This document shows, in pieces, positions 53,536 to 63,189 of a DNA stretch of 64,000 nucleotides. Each line of letters begins with the position of its first letter. The first letter of the stretch is position 1. The position numbers were made by a program, and so were the translations under genes. A model generated the notes under the pieces. It had not been told where the DNA came from and made no database searches. It was given only the letters and a program-made list of their open reading frames with translations. The stretch covers positions 755,464 through 819,463 of the forward strand of contig NZ_KE136479.1 of the NCBI RefSeq assembly GCF_000407165.1, written 5' to 3'. Source of the DNA: Enterococcus haemoperoxidus ATCC BAA-382. GTDB taxonomy: Bacteria > Bacillota > Bacilli > Lactobacillales > Enterococcaceae.

Positions 53536-54201
53536 GTGAAAGACCAAATTATTCCAAAAGCAACGGCAAGACGCCTTCCCCTATATTATCGTTATTTGAG
53601 AATTCTGCATGATGCAGGCAAAAATAAAGTATCATCTACTGAGCTCAGTGATGCAGTGCAAGTAGATAGCGCAACGATTCGACGAGATTTTTCTTATTTT
53701 GGCGAATTAGGTAAGCGTGGCTATGGCTACGATGTAGAGAATTTAATGAATTTCTTTGCAAAAACATTGAATGATGATGAATTAACAAACGTAGCATTGA
53801 TTGGTGTAGGGAACTTAGGAAGTGCCTTACTAAAGTATAAATTTCATCAAAGTAACAGTATTCGTGTTAGTTGTGCATTTGATGTCAACGATGATATTGT
53901 TGGCAGAATTGTCGATGGTATTCCGGTATATCCTATGACGGATATGATGGAACAAATTCGTGTACAGCAAATCGAGGTAGCAATTTTGACATTGCCAGCA
54001 CGTAAAGCGCAAGAAGTAGTGAGTCAGTTAGCAGATGCTGGAGTAAAAGGTATTTTAAACTTTACAGCAGCTCGTTTAGTAGCGCCCACAGATGTTTTAA
54101 TTCAAAATGTTGATTTGACAAATGAATTACAAACGTTGATTTACTTCTTACACCACGATAATGAATTAGCTGAGACGGAAGTCGAAGACGAAAAAGAATA
54201 A
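53536..54201 (+). CDS. rex: redox-sensing transcriptional repressor Rex
   Basis: 221 residues. N-terminal winged helix ([52 protein letters not shown]) and Rossmann domain with [16 protein letters not shown]. Rex senses the NADH/NAD ratio and represses fermentation and anaerobic genes when NAD is high. TGGAGG precedes the GTG start. Divergent from the ABC-F gene and followed by a perfect terminator. Confidence 0.95.
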   Translation: MKDQIIPKATARRLPLYYRYLRILHDAGKNKVSSTELSDAVQVDSATIRRDFSYFGELGKRGYGYDVENLMNFFAKTLNDDELTNVALIGVGNLGSALLKYKFHQSNSIRVSCAFDVNDDIVGRIVDGIPVYPMTDMMEQIRVQQIEVAILTLPARKAQEVVSQLADAGVKGILNFTAARLVAPTDVLIQNVDLTNELQTLIYFLHHDNELAETEVEDEKE

Positions 54202-54202
54202 G

Positions 54203-54256
54203 AAAAACCTCCTATGATTGCAATTTTGTAAGAAATGCAATCATAGGAGGTTTTAT
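54203..54256. terminator. bidirectional terminator between rex and the CPBP protease gene
   Basis: AAAACCTCCTATGATTGCA pairs perfectly with TGCAATCATAGGAGGTTTT (19 bp) around a 13-base loop, with A- and T-runs at the ends. Confidence 0.9.
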
Positions 54257-54279
54257 TGTTCAGAGACTTGTTTAACTCA

Positions 54280-54960
54280 TTATTTAGGTAGTTCAATATT
54301 TCCGTAGTGCAACATAAGTTGGGCAATGACAACGAGCGTATTCATCCCACAATGTGCAATGATCGAAGTCCAAATTTTCCCAGTCATTTTATACAGTACG
54401 GCAAAAAAGAAGCCCATGAAAAAATAAACAAAGAAATGCCCATCTTGATGAATAACAGAGAATAAGGAAGAACTAATAATAGCTGAAATCCAAAAACCAG
54501 TATACGCCTCTGTCAAGCCAATCAAAGAACGACGGAAAACAAATTCTTCCATGATAGGACCGCCAATAGTTGTTGCTAAAATAAAGAGTGGGTTAGCCAG
54601 AATAACTGCGATAATATTTTGGGTATTTTCTGAACTAGGCTTAGCTCCGGTGATTGTTGTTTCGATACTAAAAACGATCGCTTGAATAATCATGGCAATA
54701 AAAATTCCACTGAAACCAAGTAATAAAGTAAATACAGGAGACGTAAGCTTAGCCTCTTGTTCTACTAGTGTATTAGCAGTTTTTTTATTTTTAAAATAAA
54801 GCCAGATCATTAAAACAGCGCCAAGAATATACGTGACAGTTGTAGCACTAATCATAATATCACGTGAAAAAGGCTTGAAAAGAAAAGGCGAAAAGAATAC
54901 GATGCCATATAGAAGGATCATTGTAAAACTTAGTTTTTTAATAGACAGATTTGTAGGCAT
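54280..54960 (-). CDS. ydiL: CPBP-family intramembrane metalloprotease (YdiL-like)
   Basis: 226 residues from ATG 54960, preceded by AAAGGAG; 15 extra codons are open upstream. About seven membrane segments. Motif 1 PIMEEFVFRRSLIG (EExxxR), motif 2 FSVIHQDGHF and motif 3 IAHCGMNTL supply the Glu and His ligands of CPBP (Abi/CaaX) proteases. Substrate unknown. Its place between rex and groES next to ydiK is the same as ydiL in B. subtilis. Confidence 0.85.
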   Translation of the reverse strand: MPTNLSIKKLSFTMILLYGIVFFSPFLFKPFSRDIMISATTVTYILGAVLMIWLYFKNKKTANTLVEQEAKLTSPVFTLLLGFSGIFIAMIIQAIVFSIETTITGAKPSSENTQNIIAVILANPLFILATTIGGPIMEEFVFRRSLIGLTEAYTGFWISAIISSSLFSVIHQDGHFFVYFFMGFFFAVLYKMTGKIWTSIIAHCGMNTLVVIAQLMLHYGNIELPK

Positions 54961-55033
54961 AGAAAAAAAACTCCTTTCAACATTTACATAGCGGAAAAAG
55001 TACATTATAGTTTGCTTTTAATTTAGCAGGTTG

Positions 55034-55216
55034 TTATTTTCGATGATTATTGCGATATCCTAATAATAGAAAAATAAATACAAAGAAAAATGCTGCTTCC
55101 CATAAAGTAGTGGTCCAATCAAAACGTCTGCTCACTCCAAAAAAGAAGTTACCAACATTTGCAATAATCAAATAAAGTCCAGTTATCGTCAAAGCTCCGG
55201 TGATTCGTTGTTTCAT
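55034..55216 (-). CDS. ydiK: small membrane protein YdiK (DUF4305-like)
   Basis: 60 residues with two membrane segments (about 8-27 and 38-54) separated by a short loop RRFDWTTTLWEA and ending GYRNNHRK. AGAGAGG precedes the ATG. Size, topology and position between ydiL and groES match B. subtilis YdiK. Function unknown. Starts divergently from the groESL promoter. Confidence 0.75.
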   Translation of the reverse strand: MKQRITGALTITGLYLIIANVGNFFFGVSRRFDWTTTLWEAAFFFVFIFLLLGYRNNHRK

Positions 55217-55385
55217 TTTAATCGCCTCTCTTTCTGTTCTTATTTTACCATGAAATGGATCAGAGTGAAGAAATATAGCAATCTAAATTAAGGGACTTGT
55301 GCGTTGCAATGTACAAAAGTGTAAAAAGATAATTTCATATCCAAAAAATGAAGGAAGAATTATTTTATAAAATTAGTCAAAAGAC

Positions 55386-55453
55386 TTGCAAAATGATAGG
55401 GAAATGAGTATTATAAATAGTGTGAGTTAGCACTCGGTAACTAAGAGTGCTAA
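55386..55453 (+). promoter_or_regulatory. groESL promoter with CIRCE operator
   Basis: TTGCAA (55386-55391), 17 bp, TATTAT (55409-55414). The CIRCE element follows as TTAGCACTC (55427-55435), a 9-bp spacer and GAGTGCTAA (55445-55453), matching the consensus perfectly. HrcA binds CIRCE and represses chaperonin genes until heat stress. Confidence 0.95.
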
Positions 55454-55486
55454 AAAAGATAAATATTTTTTATGGAGGGATTTATT

Positions 55487-55771
55487 GTGTTAAAACCATT
55501 AAGCGATCGCGTCGTTATTGAAGTCGCGAAAGAAGAAGAAAAAACAGTAGGAGGCATCGTCTTAGCATCTGCTGCCAAAGAAAAGCCTCAAACCGGAAAT
55601 GTTATCGCAGTAGGTGAAGGCCGTGTTTTAGAGAACGGTACAAAAGTTCCTGCCGATGTTAAAGTAGGCGATACCGTAATGTTTGAAAAATATTCAGGTA
55701 CAGAAGTTAAATATGAAGGAAATGATTATTTGATCGTTTCTGGTAAAGACATTATTGCGATCGTCGAGTAA
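55487..55771 (+). CDS. groES: co-chaperonin GroES
   Basis: 94 residues from GTG 55487; the GGAGGG of the ribosome binding site is at 55474-55479, so the upstream ATG at 55472 is not the start. [26 protein letters not shown] is the GroES N-terminus with the mobile loop that binds GroEL. It forms the heptameric lid of the chaperonin. First gene of the CIRCE-controlled operon. Confidence 0.97.
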   Translation: MLKPLSDRVVIEVAKEEEKTVGGIVLASAAKEKPQTGNVIAVGEGRVLENGTKVPADVKVGDTVMFEKYSGTEVKYEGNDYLIVSGKDIIAIVE

Positions 55772-55821
55772 CTCATTTTTAAACATAAAAAATCATTTAA
55801 AATAAAAAATAAAATTTTTGA

Positions 55822-57462
<1,641 letters not shown>

Positions 57463-57535
57463 ACACTAATTAAGGGTTCTTTGTCAACTAATGTTTGTGA
57501 AGAAAATCCAAAGAATTAAATCGATTAGTATAATG

Positions 57536-57566
57536 CCTAGAGGAACTTTCCTCTAGGTTTTTTTTG
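57536..57566 (+). terminator. terminator of groESL
   Basis: CCTAGAGG-6-CCTCTAGG followed by eight T. Confidence 0.85.
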
Positions 57567-57570
57567 AAAC

Positions 57571-57720
57571 AGAATTGTGCCAAAATAAAAAGAAATTCTT
57601 AATTTGATAGTGTAAAAGTTACGCAACCTGTAAACATCTATCGTCAACACTTTAATATGTTTATTTAAACATTCTAATGGTCTATTAGAATAAGGTAATT
57701 CTAGTGCATTTTTTACTTCA
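57571..57720 (-). pseudogene. C-terminal remnant of an ISL3-family transposase
   Basis: The minus strand from about 57716 reads VKNALELPYSNRPLECLNKH then IKVLTIDVYRLRNFYTIKLRI. This matches the conserved end of ISL3 transposases (A-LPYSNGPLEG-N--IK-LKR-AYG-RNF--FKLRI) with substitutions. No start or upstream domains remain. The rest of 57463-57894 has only terminators. Confidence 0.65.
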
Positions 57721-57840
57721 TTTTAACTGGTTTTTGTCGAATTAATTCTAATGAAAATAGGGTATCTTCTCGATTATTTTACATTAAAAAAGATGCCGGT
57801 GATTTCTCATCAACATCAGAAAGTATAGAGCCCAAAAAAT

Positions 57841-57880
57841 AGCAAGCTAACATATAAAAGTGTTAGCTCGCTTTTTTTTT
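57841..57880. terminator. bidirectional terminator downstream of traX
   Basis: AGCaAGCTAACA-8-TGTTAGCTcGCT with T-runs on both strands. Confidence 0.8.
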
Positions 57881-57894
57881 GCTGATTTATTAAT

Positions 57895-58635
57895 TTAGTT
57901 GAAGTAAGGCATGATCAAAAACTGTTGAATACCAGTCAGTACTAACAAATGAACTGGATAAAACCAATAAAAAAAATATTTCCACTGTTTGCCGCGCTTA
58001 CCATTATAAAAATAGATTGGAAGAAAAGCTGTTGGTCCAAATAGACTATTTTGCAAAAGAACCCCTGCACCTAAAAGACATTTCGCTAAACGAAAATCTC
58101 TAAATAGATATAAAATGACAATCAATAAAACCCCAATCCAACCACCATAATCTGTATGGAACCATTCAGCTAAAAAAATCCCAATTCCTATCAGAATCAA
58201 AGAAAGCGTGATCGTTGTAATCGATCGTGTGGATAATTTTTTTAACCCAATGATTACAAGCAAACCAATCAATAGAGTGAAAAAAACATTTTGGCTTTTC
58301 AAATCAATAAGTTGGTGTGAAAAAGCGAGATCATAAGGAATCTCAGAAATCAAAGCGAATAATGATAAACGTATCAGATAGCGTTTTGTATTTGAAGTAT
58401 GAAGAAAGCCTTCCACAAGTAAAAAACAAAAAATGGGAAATGCAAGTCTTCCAAATATAATGAAAACACGGAAAAACACTTGAAGCGTTTCAGACAAAGG
58501 AGTAGGTTCCGGAGCAAAAGGAACTGACATTACTGATGGTGGAAAAGAAATGATTTTGGCTGTGTGATCCAAGAACATAGCAACAACAGCAATCCATTTT
58601 AATTGGCTGCCAGATAAAAAACGTGTTGTTTCCAA
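57895..58635 (-). CDS. TraX-family membrane protein
   Basis: 246 residues with about seven membrane segments. N-terminal FLSGSQLKWIAVVAMFLDHTAKI and internal RLAFPIFCFLLVEGFLHTSNTKRYLIRLSLFALISEIPYDLAF are characteristic of the TraX family (acyltransferase-3 relatives; F-plasmid TraX acetylates pilin). In chromosomes of Bacillota the acetylated target is unknown. It stands alone, with terminator-like hairpins on both sides. Confidence 0.85.
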   Translation of the reverse strand: METTRFLSGSQLKWIAVVAMFLDHTAKIISFPPSVMSVPFAPEPTPLSETLQVFFRVFIIFGRLAFPIFCFLLVEGFLHTSNTKRYLIRLSLFALISEIPYDLAFSHQLIDLKSQNVFFTLLIGLLVIIGLKKLSTRSITTITLSLILIGIGIFLAEWFHTDYGGWIGVLLIVILYLFRDFRLAKCLLGAGVLLQNSLFGPTAFLPIYFYNGKRGKQWKYFFYWFYPVHLLVLTGIQQFLIMPYFN

Positions 58636-58737
58636 TCGAAATTCTCCTATTCTAAAGGGTATACTATTGTCTTATTTTACCACAGATAATTCTATAAATG
58701 ATTGATTAGAAAAAGAATGATAGACTAACAAATAGCT

Positions 58738-58784
58738 AAAAACTGTTGATGAAAAGTTATCGTAAACTTTTCATCAACAGTTTT
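58738..58784. terminator. perfect 20-bp hairpin outside the left inverted repeat
   Basis: AAAACTGTTGATGAAAAGTT and AACTTTTCATCAACAGTTTT flank a six-base loop. On the minus strand the stem ends in TTTTT, so it would stop transcription coming leftward out of the recombinase segment. Confidence 0.75.
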
Positions 58785-58891
58785 GAAAAAAATATATATT
58801 AATGATATTTAAAATAGATTATTTTTTAATTAAATAGTGAAAAAAATAGGATATATTGTTATAATGAAACTACGATCAAGTGATAAAGATC

Positions 58892-58919
58892 TTTCTTGAA
58901 TGTAGTAGTTATAAGAAAA
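58892..58919 (+). repeat. left 28-bp inverted repeat of the recombinase segment
   Basis: The 28 bases starting TTTCTTGAATGTAG and ending GTTATAAGAAAA occur in exact reverse complement at 60509-60536. The repeat has inverted outer arms TTTCTT/AAGAAA, as expected for a tyrosine-recombinase core site. Confidence 0.85.
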
Positions 58920-58970
58920 TAATGTTCTAAAAATGATCTAACCAGCTTTGATTTCTAGCTACTAATTCAT

Positions 58971-58999
58971 TTTATATCAAAAATAGGAAGCAGTCTATA
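58971..58999 (-). promoter_or_regulatory. candidate leftward promoter inside the recombinase segment
   Basis: On the minus strand an extended -10, TGaTATAAA (58979-58971), is preceded by TTATAG about 18 bp upstream (-35 weak). It points out of the segment through the left repeat, 50 bp away. After inversion of the segment it would point at the regulator gene at 60734. The rest of 58636-59228 holds the hairpin, the left repeat and arm sites; I see no gene. Confidence 0.4.
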
Positions 59000-59181
59000 A
59001 GTAAAAGTTCGGTTTTTTATCATTTTTTTAATAAAATTGATAAAAAAATGAGAATAATTAACTACTATTTTGAATGTAGTGTGAAAAATAGATGGATTTT
59101 ATCATGATTTTTCTTGTTTATGTCCTATTTTATCCAGTAAAGGTTAATCAGTATTCGTTAGAAAATGATTTTATATTTTTT

Positions 59182-59202
59182 AGCCGTCAAATAAGCCGTC
59201 AA
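59182..59202 (+). repeat. left arm-type direct repeats (AGCCGTCAA x2)
   Basis: AGCCGTCAA at 59182-59190 and 59194-59202, period 12. The same text occurs at 60449 near the right repeat. Such paired short direct repeats are typical arm-binding sites of the N-terminal domain of Tn916/lambda-type integrases. Confidence 0.6.
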
Positions 59203-59228
59203 TTTTTTTGGGGAAAGGGTGTCGTGTT

Positions 59229-60353
59229 TTGAGCAGAAAAGGTGAGAACATTTATAAAAGAAAGGATGGTCGTTGGGAAGGCCGATATATGAAAGCGAGA
59301 AATGAGCATGGTAAAATTATTTATGGCTATATTTATGGGAAACGCTATAGACATGTAAAAGAACGATTGGCTGAATTGAAAGTTCAATACTCTTTTTCGC
59401 ACAAAAATATCAACGTGTACAAAGGCACAGTTGAAAATTGGTTAAATCATTGGTTGAATGTATTGATGCAAAAGAAAATTAAGCGTTCTACTTATTCAAG
59501 TTATCGTTTGCGTATCGACAAATACATTATTCCGTTTCTAGGAAAAAAACAATTAACTCAATTGAAAAGTCAAGACGTAGAAGAATTTGCTAACTATCTC
59601 ACTCAATTGGATTTATCTCCTTCGACTATCCATTCGATTATAACTGTACTAAAAAGTGCGATGAACAAAGCTTGTATTGAAAATTACATACTATCTAATC
59701 CATGTAAAAATCTATTTTTGGCAGCAACGAAAAATTCAGAAATATCAGCACTTAGTATGAAAGAACAAGAAAAAATCGAGCAAGTTGCCTTGAGAGAGGC
59801 AAACTGTTCAGCGGTTATTTTAGCATTATATACAGGTTTGAGGATTGGCGAAATCAGTGGATTAAAGTGGAGTGATATCGACTTTGAAAAAAATATTATT
59901 TATATAAGAAGGACACTTTATAGAATTCCTAGCACAACAAACAGCAATAAAACAGAGATCATTTTGGCAGAGCCAAAAACGAAAAGCTCTAAGCGTTCGA
60001 TTCCTTTAGCCAAAAATTTGAAAAACTACCTATTGGATAAGCAAAAAAGTATTACTTCTGAATATGTGATTTCTTGTAAAGAGAGTTATGCTGAGCCTAG
60101 AGTTATCAGTTATCGATTTAGAAAAATCATTGAAGAAGCTGGCATTCGATCGGTTCATTTTCATATTTTACGTCATACATTCGCTACAAGGTGCGTTGAG
60201 CAAGGGATCGATATTGCGACATTAAGTAAATTACTAGGACATGCTTCAATAAAACTGACCTTAGATACTTACACAGACTCTCTTTGGGAAAATAGAAAAG
60301 CAGCGGTTTCAGTAATTGATAATAAATTAAGAACGGCATTTGTTTCATCCTAA
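59229..60353 (+). CDS. tyrosine recombinase (integrase family) inside an inverted-repeat segment
   Basis: 374 residues from TTG 59229, ten bases after GGGGAAAGGG; seven further codons are open upstream. N-terminal AP2-like arm-binding domain (GENIYKRKDGRWEGRYMKARNEHGKIIYGYIYGKRYRHVKERL), a SAM-like core-binding domain (about 65-155), and the catalytic domain with Arg near 205 (TGLRIGEISGLKW), HILRHTFATR (His and Arg near 312-315), GHASIKLTLDTYTD (His and Tyr near 338-347). All catalytic residues are present. No phage, conjugation or excisionase genes accompany it. The gene lies between two 28-bp inverted repeats, so inversion, not excision, is the expected reaction. Confidence 0.92.
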   Translation: MSRKGENIYKRKDGRWEGRYMKARNEHGKIIYGYIYGKRYRHVKERLAELKVQYSFSHKNINVYKGTVENWLNHWLNVLMQKKIKRSTYSSYRLRIDKYIIPFLGKKQLTQLKSQDVEEFANYLTQLDLSPSTIHSIITVLKSAMNKACIENYILSNPCKNLFLAATKNSEISALSMKEQEKIEQVALREANCSAVILALYTGLRIGEISGLKWSDIDFEKNIIYIRRTLYRIPSTTNSNKTEIILAEPKTKSSKRSIPLAKNLKNYLLDKQKSITSEYVISCKESYAEPRVISYRFRKIIEEAGIRSVHFHILRHTFATRCVEQGIDIATLSKLLGHASIKLTLDTYTDSLWENRKAAVSVIDNKLRTAFVSS

Positions 60354-60360
60354 ATAAAAA

Positions 60361-60409
60361 AATAGTTCATGTTAAAACGAATCATTCGTTTTAACATGAA
60401 CTATTTTTT
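60361..60409 (+). terminator. terminator of the recombinase gene
   Basis: AATAGTTCATGTTAAAACGAA pairs perfectly with TTCGTTTTAACATGAACTATT around a three-base loop, followed by TTTTT. Confidence 0.9.
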
Positions 60410-60448
60410 TACCAGTAAGTTTCAACTTAGCAAATATATAGTTTTTTT

Positions 60449-60468
60449 AGCCGTCAAAAAATGGTCAA
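60449..60468 (+). repeat. right arm-type direct repeats
   Basis: AGCCGTCAA at 60449-60457 followed by a second, imperfect copy ending GGTCAA at 60468. Both are preceded by a T-run just as on the left side (TTTTTTAGCCGTCAA). Confidence 0.55.
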
Positions 60469-60508
60469 TGAAACTTTTAAGCCCTGTCAAATGAACTAAA
60501 ACGAGCAT

Positions 60509-60536
60509 TTTTCTTATAACTACTACATTCAAGAAA
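60509..60536 (-). repeat. right 28-bp inverted repeat of the recombinase segment
   Basis: Exact reverse complement of 58892-58919. The sequence identity ends abruptly on both sides apart from a shared GAT outside, which argues for a recombination site and not for a longer duplicated region. Confidence 0.85.
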
Positions 60537-60590
60537 AATCAGTTTAGCCAATTTTTAGAAACACCGCCGTTTGGTCTATTTATTAAGCCC

Positions 60591-60619
60591 TTAATAAATA
60601 AACGTATACTTATTATAAT
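60591..60619 (+). promoter_or_regulatory. promoter-like sequence before the winged-helix regulator gene
   Basis: TTAATA (60591-60596), 17 bp, TATAAT (60614-60619). It lies outside the inverted repeats, so a basal promoter exists regardless of segment orientation. The leader to ATG 60734 is about 110 nt. No other element seen in 60540-60733. Confidence 0.5.
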
Positions 60620-60733
60620 CGCAAATCTAGAATTTCTAAACTCTAAAGTCTTCAAAATCAGTAGAAAATTAAGTTCGAAACATTGAATCAACTAAAAAAC
60701 ATAGAAAAATGATGGTAAGGGAGGATATCAACA

Positions 60734-61444
60734 ATGTATGTGATTGGATACATTGCATCAAATAATGAAATAAGTGAACAACATAAAAAACTATTTGAAT
60801 CACTTCATTGTCAGATTCAACTGATTGAAAAGGAAAAAGTTGTTCAACTCCTTGAAAAGGAGAATAACGTATTACAACATATTGAAACCTTAATTATCGA
60901 TGTGGATAGGCTAAGTAATTTTAATTGGGTTTGTGAAATAATCATGAATTTACGCAAGCAAACGACGTTACCACTTTGGATTTTAACTTCATCTAACTAT
61001 ACAAATCGAACAAACCGAATTGTCTATTTACAGCTTGGCGTGGATGGCGTTCTCGACAAAGAACATGGGTTAGATGAGCCTATTTTGATGATGAGAAACT
61101 TAATGCAGCGATTTAAGCAACAGGTGACACCTAAAAATACATTAAGTAGTGAATCTGTTCAGTTTAAGTTAATACCGCAGAATTTAAGTGTCAGCTTAAA
61201 CCATGGTGAGGAAGTCAACTTAACAAAATTAGAATTTCTAACAATCGAGTATTTACATAAGCATGCCCGCGAAACAATGACATACGAAGATATCTATGAA
61301 AATGTATGGAATGATAGCTACGGAAATAGAAAATATCGAGTATCTAATTTAGTCTTTCATTTACGAAAAAAATTGGAATCAGATATTGAAAAACCAAAAT
61401 ACATTAAAACAATCCGCTCTAAAGGGTATATGTTAAATGTTTAG
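60734..61444 (+). CDS. winged-helix (OmpR/PhoB-type) regulator with atypical receiver-like domain
   Basis: 236 residues. Residues 1-130 have a receiver-like alternation, with LIIDVDRLSN where the phosphorylated Asp would stand and ILTSSNY and LQLGVDGVLDKEHGLDE as in response regulators, but the acidic pocket near residue 10 is missing, so phosphorylation is doubtful. Residues 145-236 are a Trans_reg_C winged helix (LTKLEFLTIEYLHKHARETMTYEDIYENVW ... YIKTIRSKGYML). No kinase gene is near. AAGGGAGG precedes the ATG. Probably controls the adjacent surface-protein genes. Confidence 0.85.
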   Translation: MYVIGYIASNNEISEQHKKLFESLHCQIQLIEKEKVVQLLEKENNVLQHIETLIIDVDRLSNFNWVCEIIMNLRKQTTLPLWILTSSNYTNRTNRIVYLQLGVDGVLDKEHGLDEPILMMRNLMQRFKQQVTPKNTLSSESVQFKLIPQNLSVSLNHGEEVNLTKLEFLTIEYLHKHARETMTYEDIYENVWNDSYGNRKYRVSNLVFHLRKKLESDIEKPKYIKTIRSKGYMLNV

Positions 61445-61479
61445 CTTAAAAAAATAGTAATTATTTAGGGGGAAAAGAC

Positions 61480-61530
61480 ATGCGGAGATATTTGATTTCA
61501 GTTAAGAAAATCATTTGCGAAACAGGCTAG
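61480..61530 (+). CDS. very short open frame before the surface-protein gene
   Basis: ATG 61480 after AGGGGGAAAAG encodes MRRYLISVKKIICETG. The ribosome binding site is strong but the product has 16 residues. It may be a leader peptide or the stump of a larger protein. Confidence 0.25.
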   Translation: MRRYLISVKKIICETG

Positions 61531-61626
61531 AATGAATGAGCTGAGTCAATCGTTGCTTGTTTGTCTGGAAAGGAGGGGAAAACTGGGTCGTTTCGTAAAC
61601 AATATAAACTTTGGGAGGAAAAAGAT

Positions 61627-62958
61627 TTGAAAAAAACACATGTATTGAAAAATGGGTTACTAACATTGGCAGCGACCCTTGCACTAGGAGCAGTAGTATT
61701 GACAGTACCAACTACCATTTCAGGAAGTCCGGTTGTGGCTTATGCAGCGGAGGAAACAGCAGAAGTAGCCACAATCGCTGAATTTGAAGCAGCATTAAAA
61801 AATCCAACGATCACTGTAATCAATGTGAACCAAAGTATTCAATTCACTAAAAACATTACAAATATCCCTAATCGTGATTTAACGATCAACGGAAATGCGG
61901 ATAAAGGTGTCGTGATCAATTCAGCTCACAACTCTATCTACGGCAAACAAAACACAAAAGGTAAAAATCTAGTAACGATCACTAACGCTAATATTGTTGG
62001 TGCAGACAGTGACGGACGTTTCTTTACAGGCGGAGCAGGTAATGGTCCTTCAAGTTACGGTTGGGATGTTTTAGCGAAAAATGTTACTTACACTGGTGCT
62101 CGTTTTGTTCACCTTAGTGAAGGAAAATTAACATTTGATGGCACAAACACTATCACAACTCGTGCTGAAAATGCTTGGGTTCATGATTTAGAATTCAAAG
62201 CTGGTTCTACCTATAATGGAATTGCTGCAAATAAAGACCATGGTCAATTTTCAGCTTTCTACTTCAACGGTGCTTTGATCAAAGGCAAAGCAACTGGTGA
62301 AGCAATTATCGGAGACAAAGCAAAAGTAAATGTAAAAATTGGACCACAAAGTAATGTTAACCATTACTATCCAGTTTTTTATGACAAAGTTCAAAAAGTA
62401 GATGTTGGTACAGATGCTTCACTTGATGTTGATGCAGCTGGAGTGGCATTCCAATTTATTCCTCGTGCAGATTACGTGAACAAAGTACCAACATTTAATC
62501 TAGCTGCTGGAAGTAAAGTTCACTTGAATGGCCGTGGTGGCGGAAACTACGCAACAATGAAATTACAGTACTACGGATCAGAAGTAAATGTTTCTGAAGG
62601 GGCTGAATTAGTTGTTACTGGTAACAGTACAAAAGCTGTTATTGAAAGTGAGTATAAAGGTGCGGTAATCAATTTAAACGCTCCTGAAAACTTTGAAGTA
62701 ACAAACAAAAAAGCAAATTCAAAACTATTCTATTCAACAAATACAACAATTAATGCAACAGACGTAAGTGAAGTAGCAACTTGGGCTCAAACTGGCGGTG
62801 AATATGAATACACACCAGTTTATTTAGATGCCGGAGACTTTTCACTGAACTTTGGTAAGATCTGTAACAGTAAAACCTTATCTATAACAGGAGATCTATC
62901 ACCTAACTTTGCTTTAGAAAACTACGGGAAAATTTCTCTAGTTGGCGGTGGCGCATAG
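61627..62958 (+). CDS. secreted pectate-lyase-like (beta-helix) surface protein
   Basis: 443 residues from TTG 61627, with GGGAGG nine bases upstream; the longer frame from 61561 has no such site. Signal peptide about 1-41 (LAATLALGAVVLT ... VAYAAEE). The mature part is a repetitive beta-solenoid of the pectate-lyase-like adhesive type (DLTINGNADKGVVIN, NLVTITNANIVGADSDGRFFTG, KLTFDGTNTITT, GSEVNVSEGAELVVTGNS). No LPxTG and no WxL motif near the C-terminus (which ends LVGGGA), so wall attachment is unexplained. Enterococcal WxL clusters typically carry such a gene as the first surface member. Confidence 0.8.
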   Translation: MKKTHVLKNGLLTLAATLALGAVVLTVPTTISGSPVVAYAAEETAEVATIAEFEAALKNPTITVINVNQSIQFTKNITNIPNRDLTINGNADKGVVINSAHNSIYGKQNTKGKNLVTITNANIVGADSDGRFFTGGAGNGPSSYGWDVLAKNVTYTGARFVHLSEGKLTFDGTNTITTRAENAWVHDLEFKAGSTYNGIAANKDHGQFSAFYFNGALIKGKATGEAIIGDKAKVNVKIGPQSNVNHYYPVFYDKVQKVDVGTDASLDVDAAGVAFQFIPRADYVNKVPTFNLAAGSKVHLNGRGGGNYATMKLQYYGSEVNVSEGAELVVTGNSTKAVIESEYKGAVINLNAPENFEVTNKKANSKLFYSTNTTINATDVSEVATWAQTGGEYEYTPVYLDAGDFSLNFGKICNSKTLSITGDLSPNFALENYGKISLVGGGA

Positions 62959-63040
62959 TTATTCTGCGTTAAACACAAAGCTATCAACGAGTGCAGTTTA
63001 ATGAAAGATTCGTATAAATAATGAATAACGATTAGATGAT

Positions 63041-63114
63041 GTTGGGGAAATTTTTTCGAATGACTTCACTAGAAAATTAATTTCTCGTGAGAGCCAACAG
63101 AAAATTTTCCCAAC
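63041..63114. other. long imperfect hairpin between surface-protein genes
   Basis: GTTGGGGAAATTTT pairs with AAAATTTTCCCAAC around a 46-base loop that has its own AGAAAT/ATTTCT pairing. No T-run follows, so it is not a clear terminator; it may adjust expression between the two surface genes. Confidence 0.4.
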
Positions 63115-63189
63115 AGTCTTATAAAATAAACTGCTTCAGTCGTAAATGATATTCGTTTAACTTAATTTGTTTGCTGAGGAGGTGGAACA

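Noticed and set aside
55427-55453. Riboswitch-like hairpin before groES
   Set aside because: It is the CIRCE operator, with exact consensus halves and 9-bp spacing.
58892-60536. Integrated phage or conjugative element remnant bounded by att sites
   Set aside because: The flanking 28-bp repeats are inverted, not direct; no phage, conjugation or excisionase gene and no tRNA target is present.
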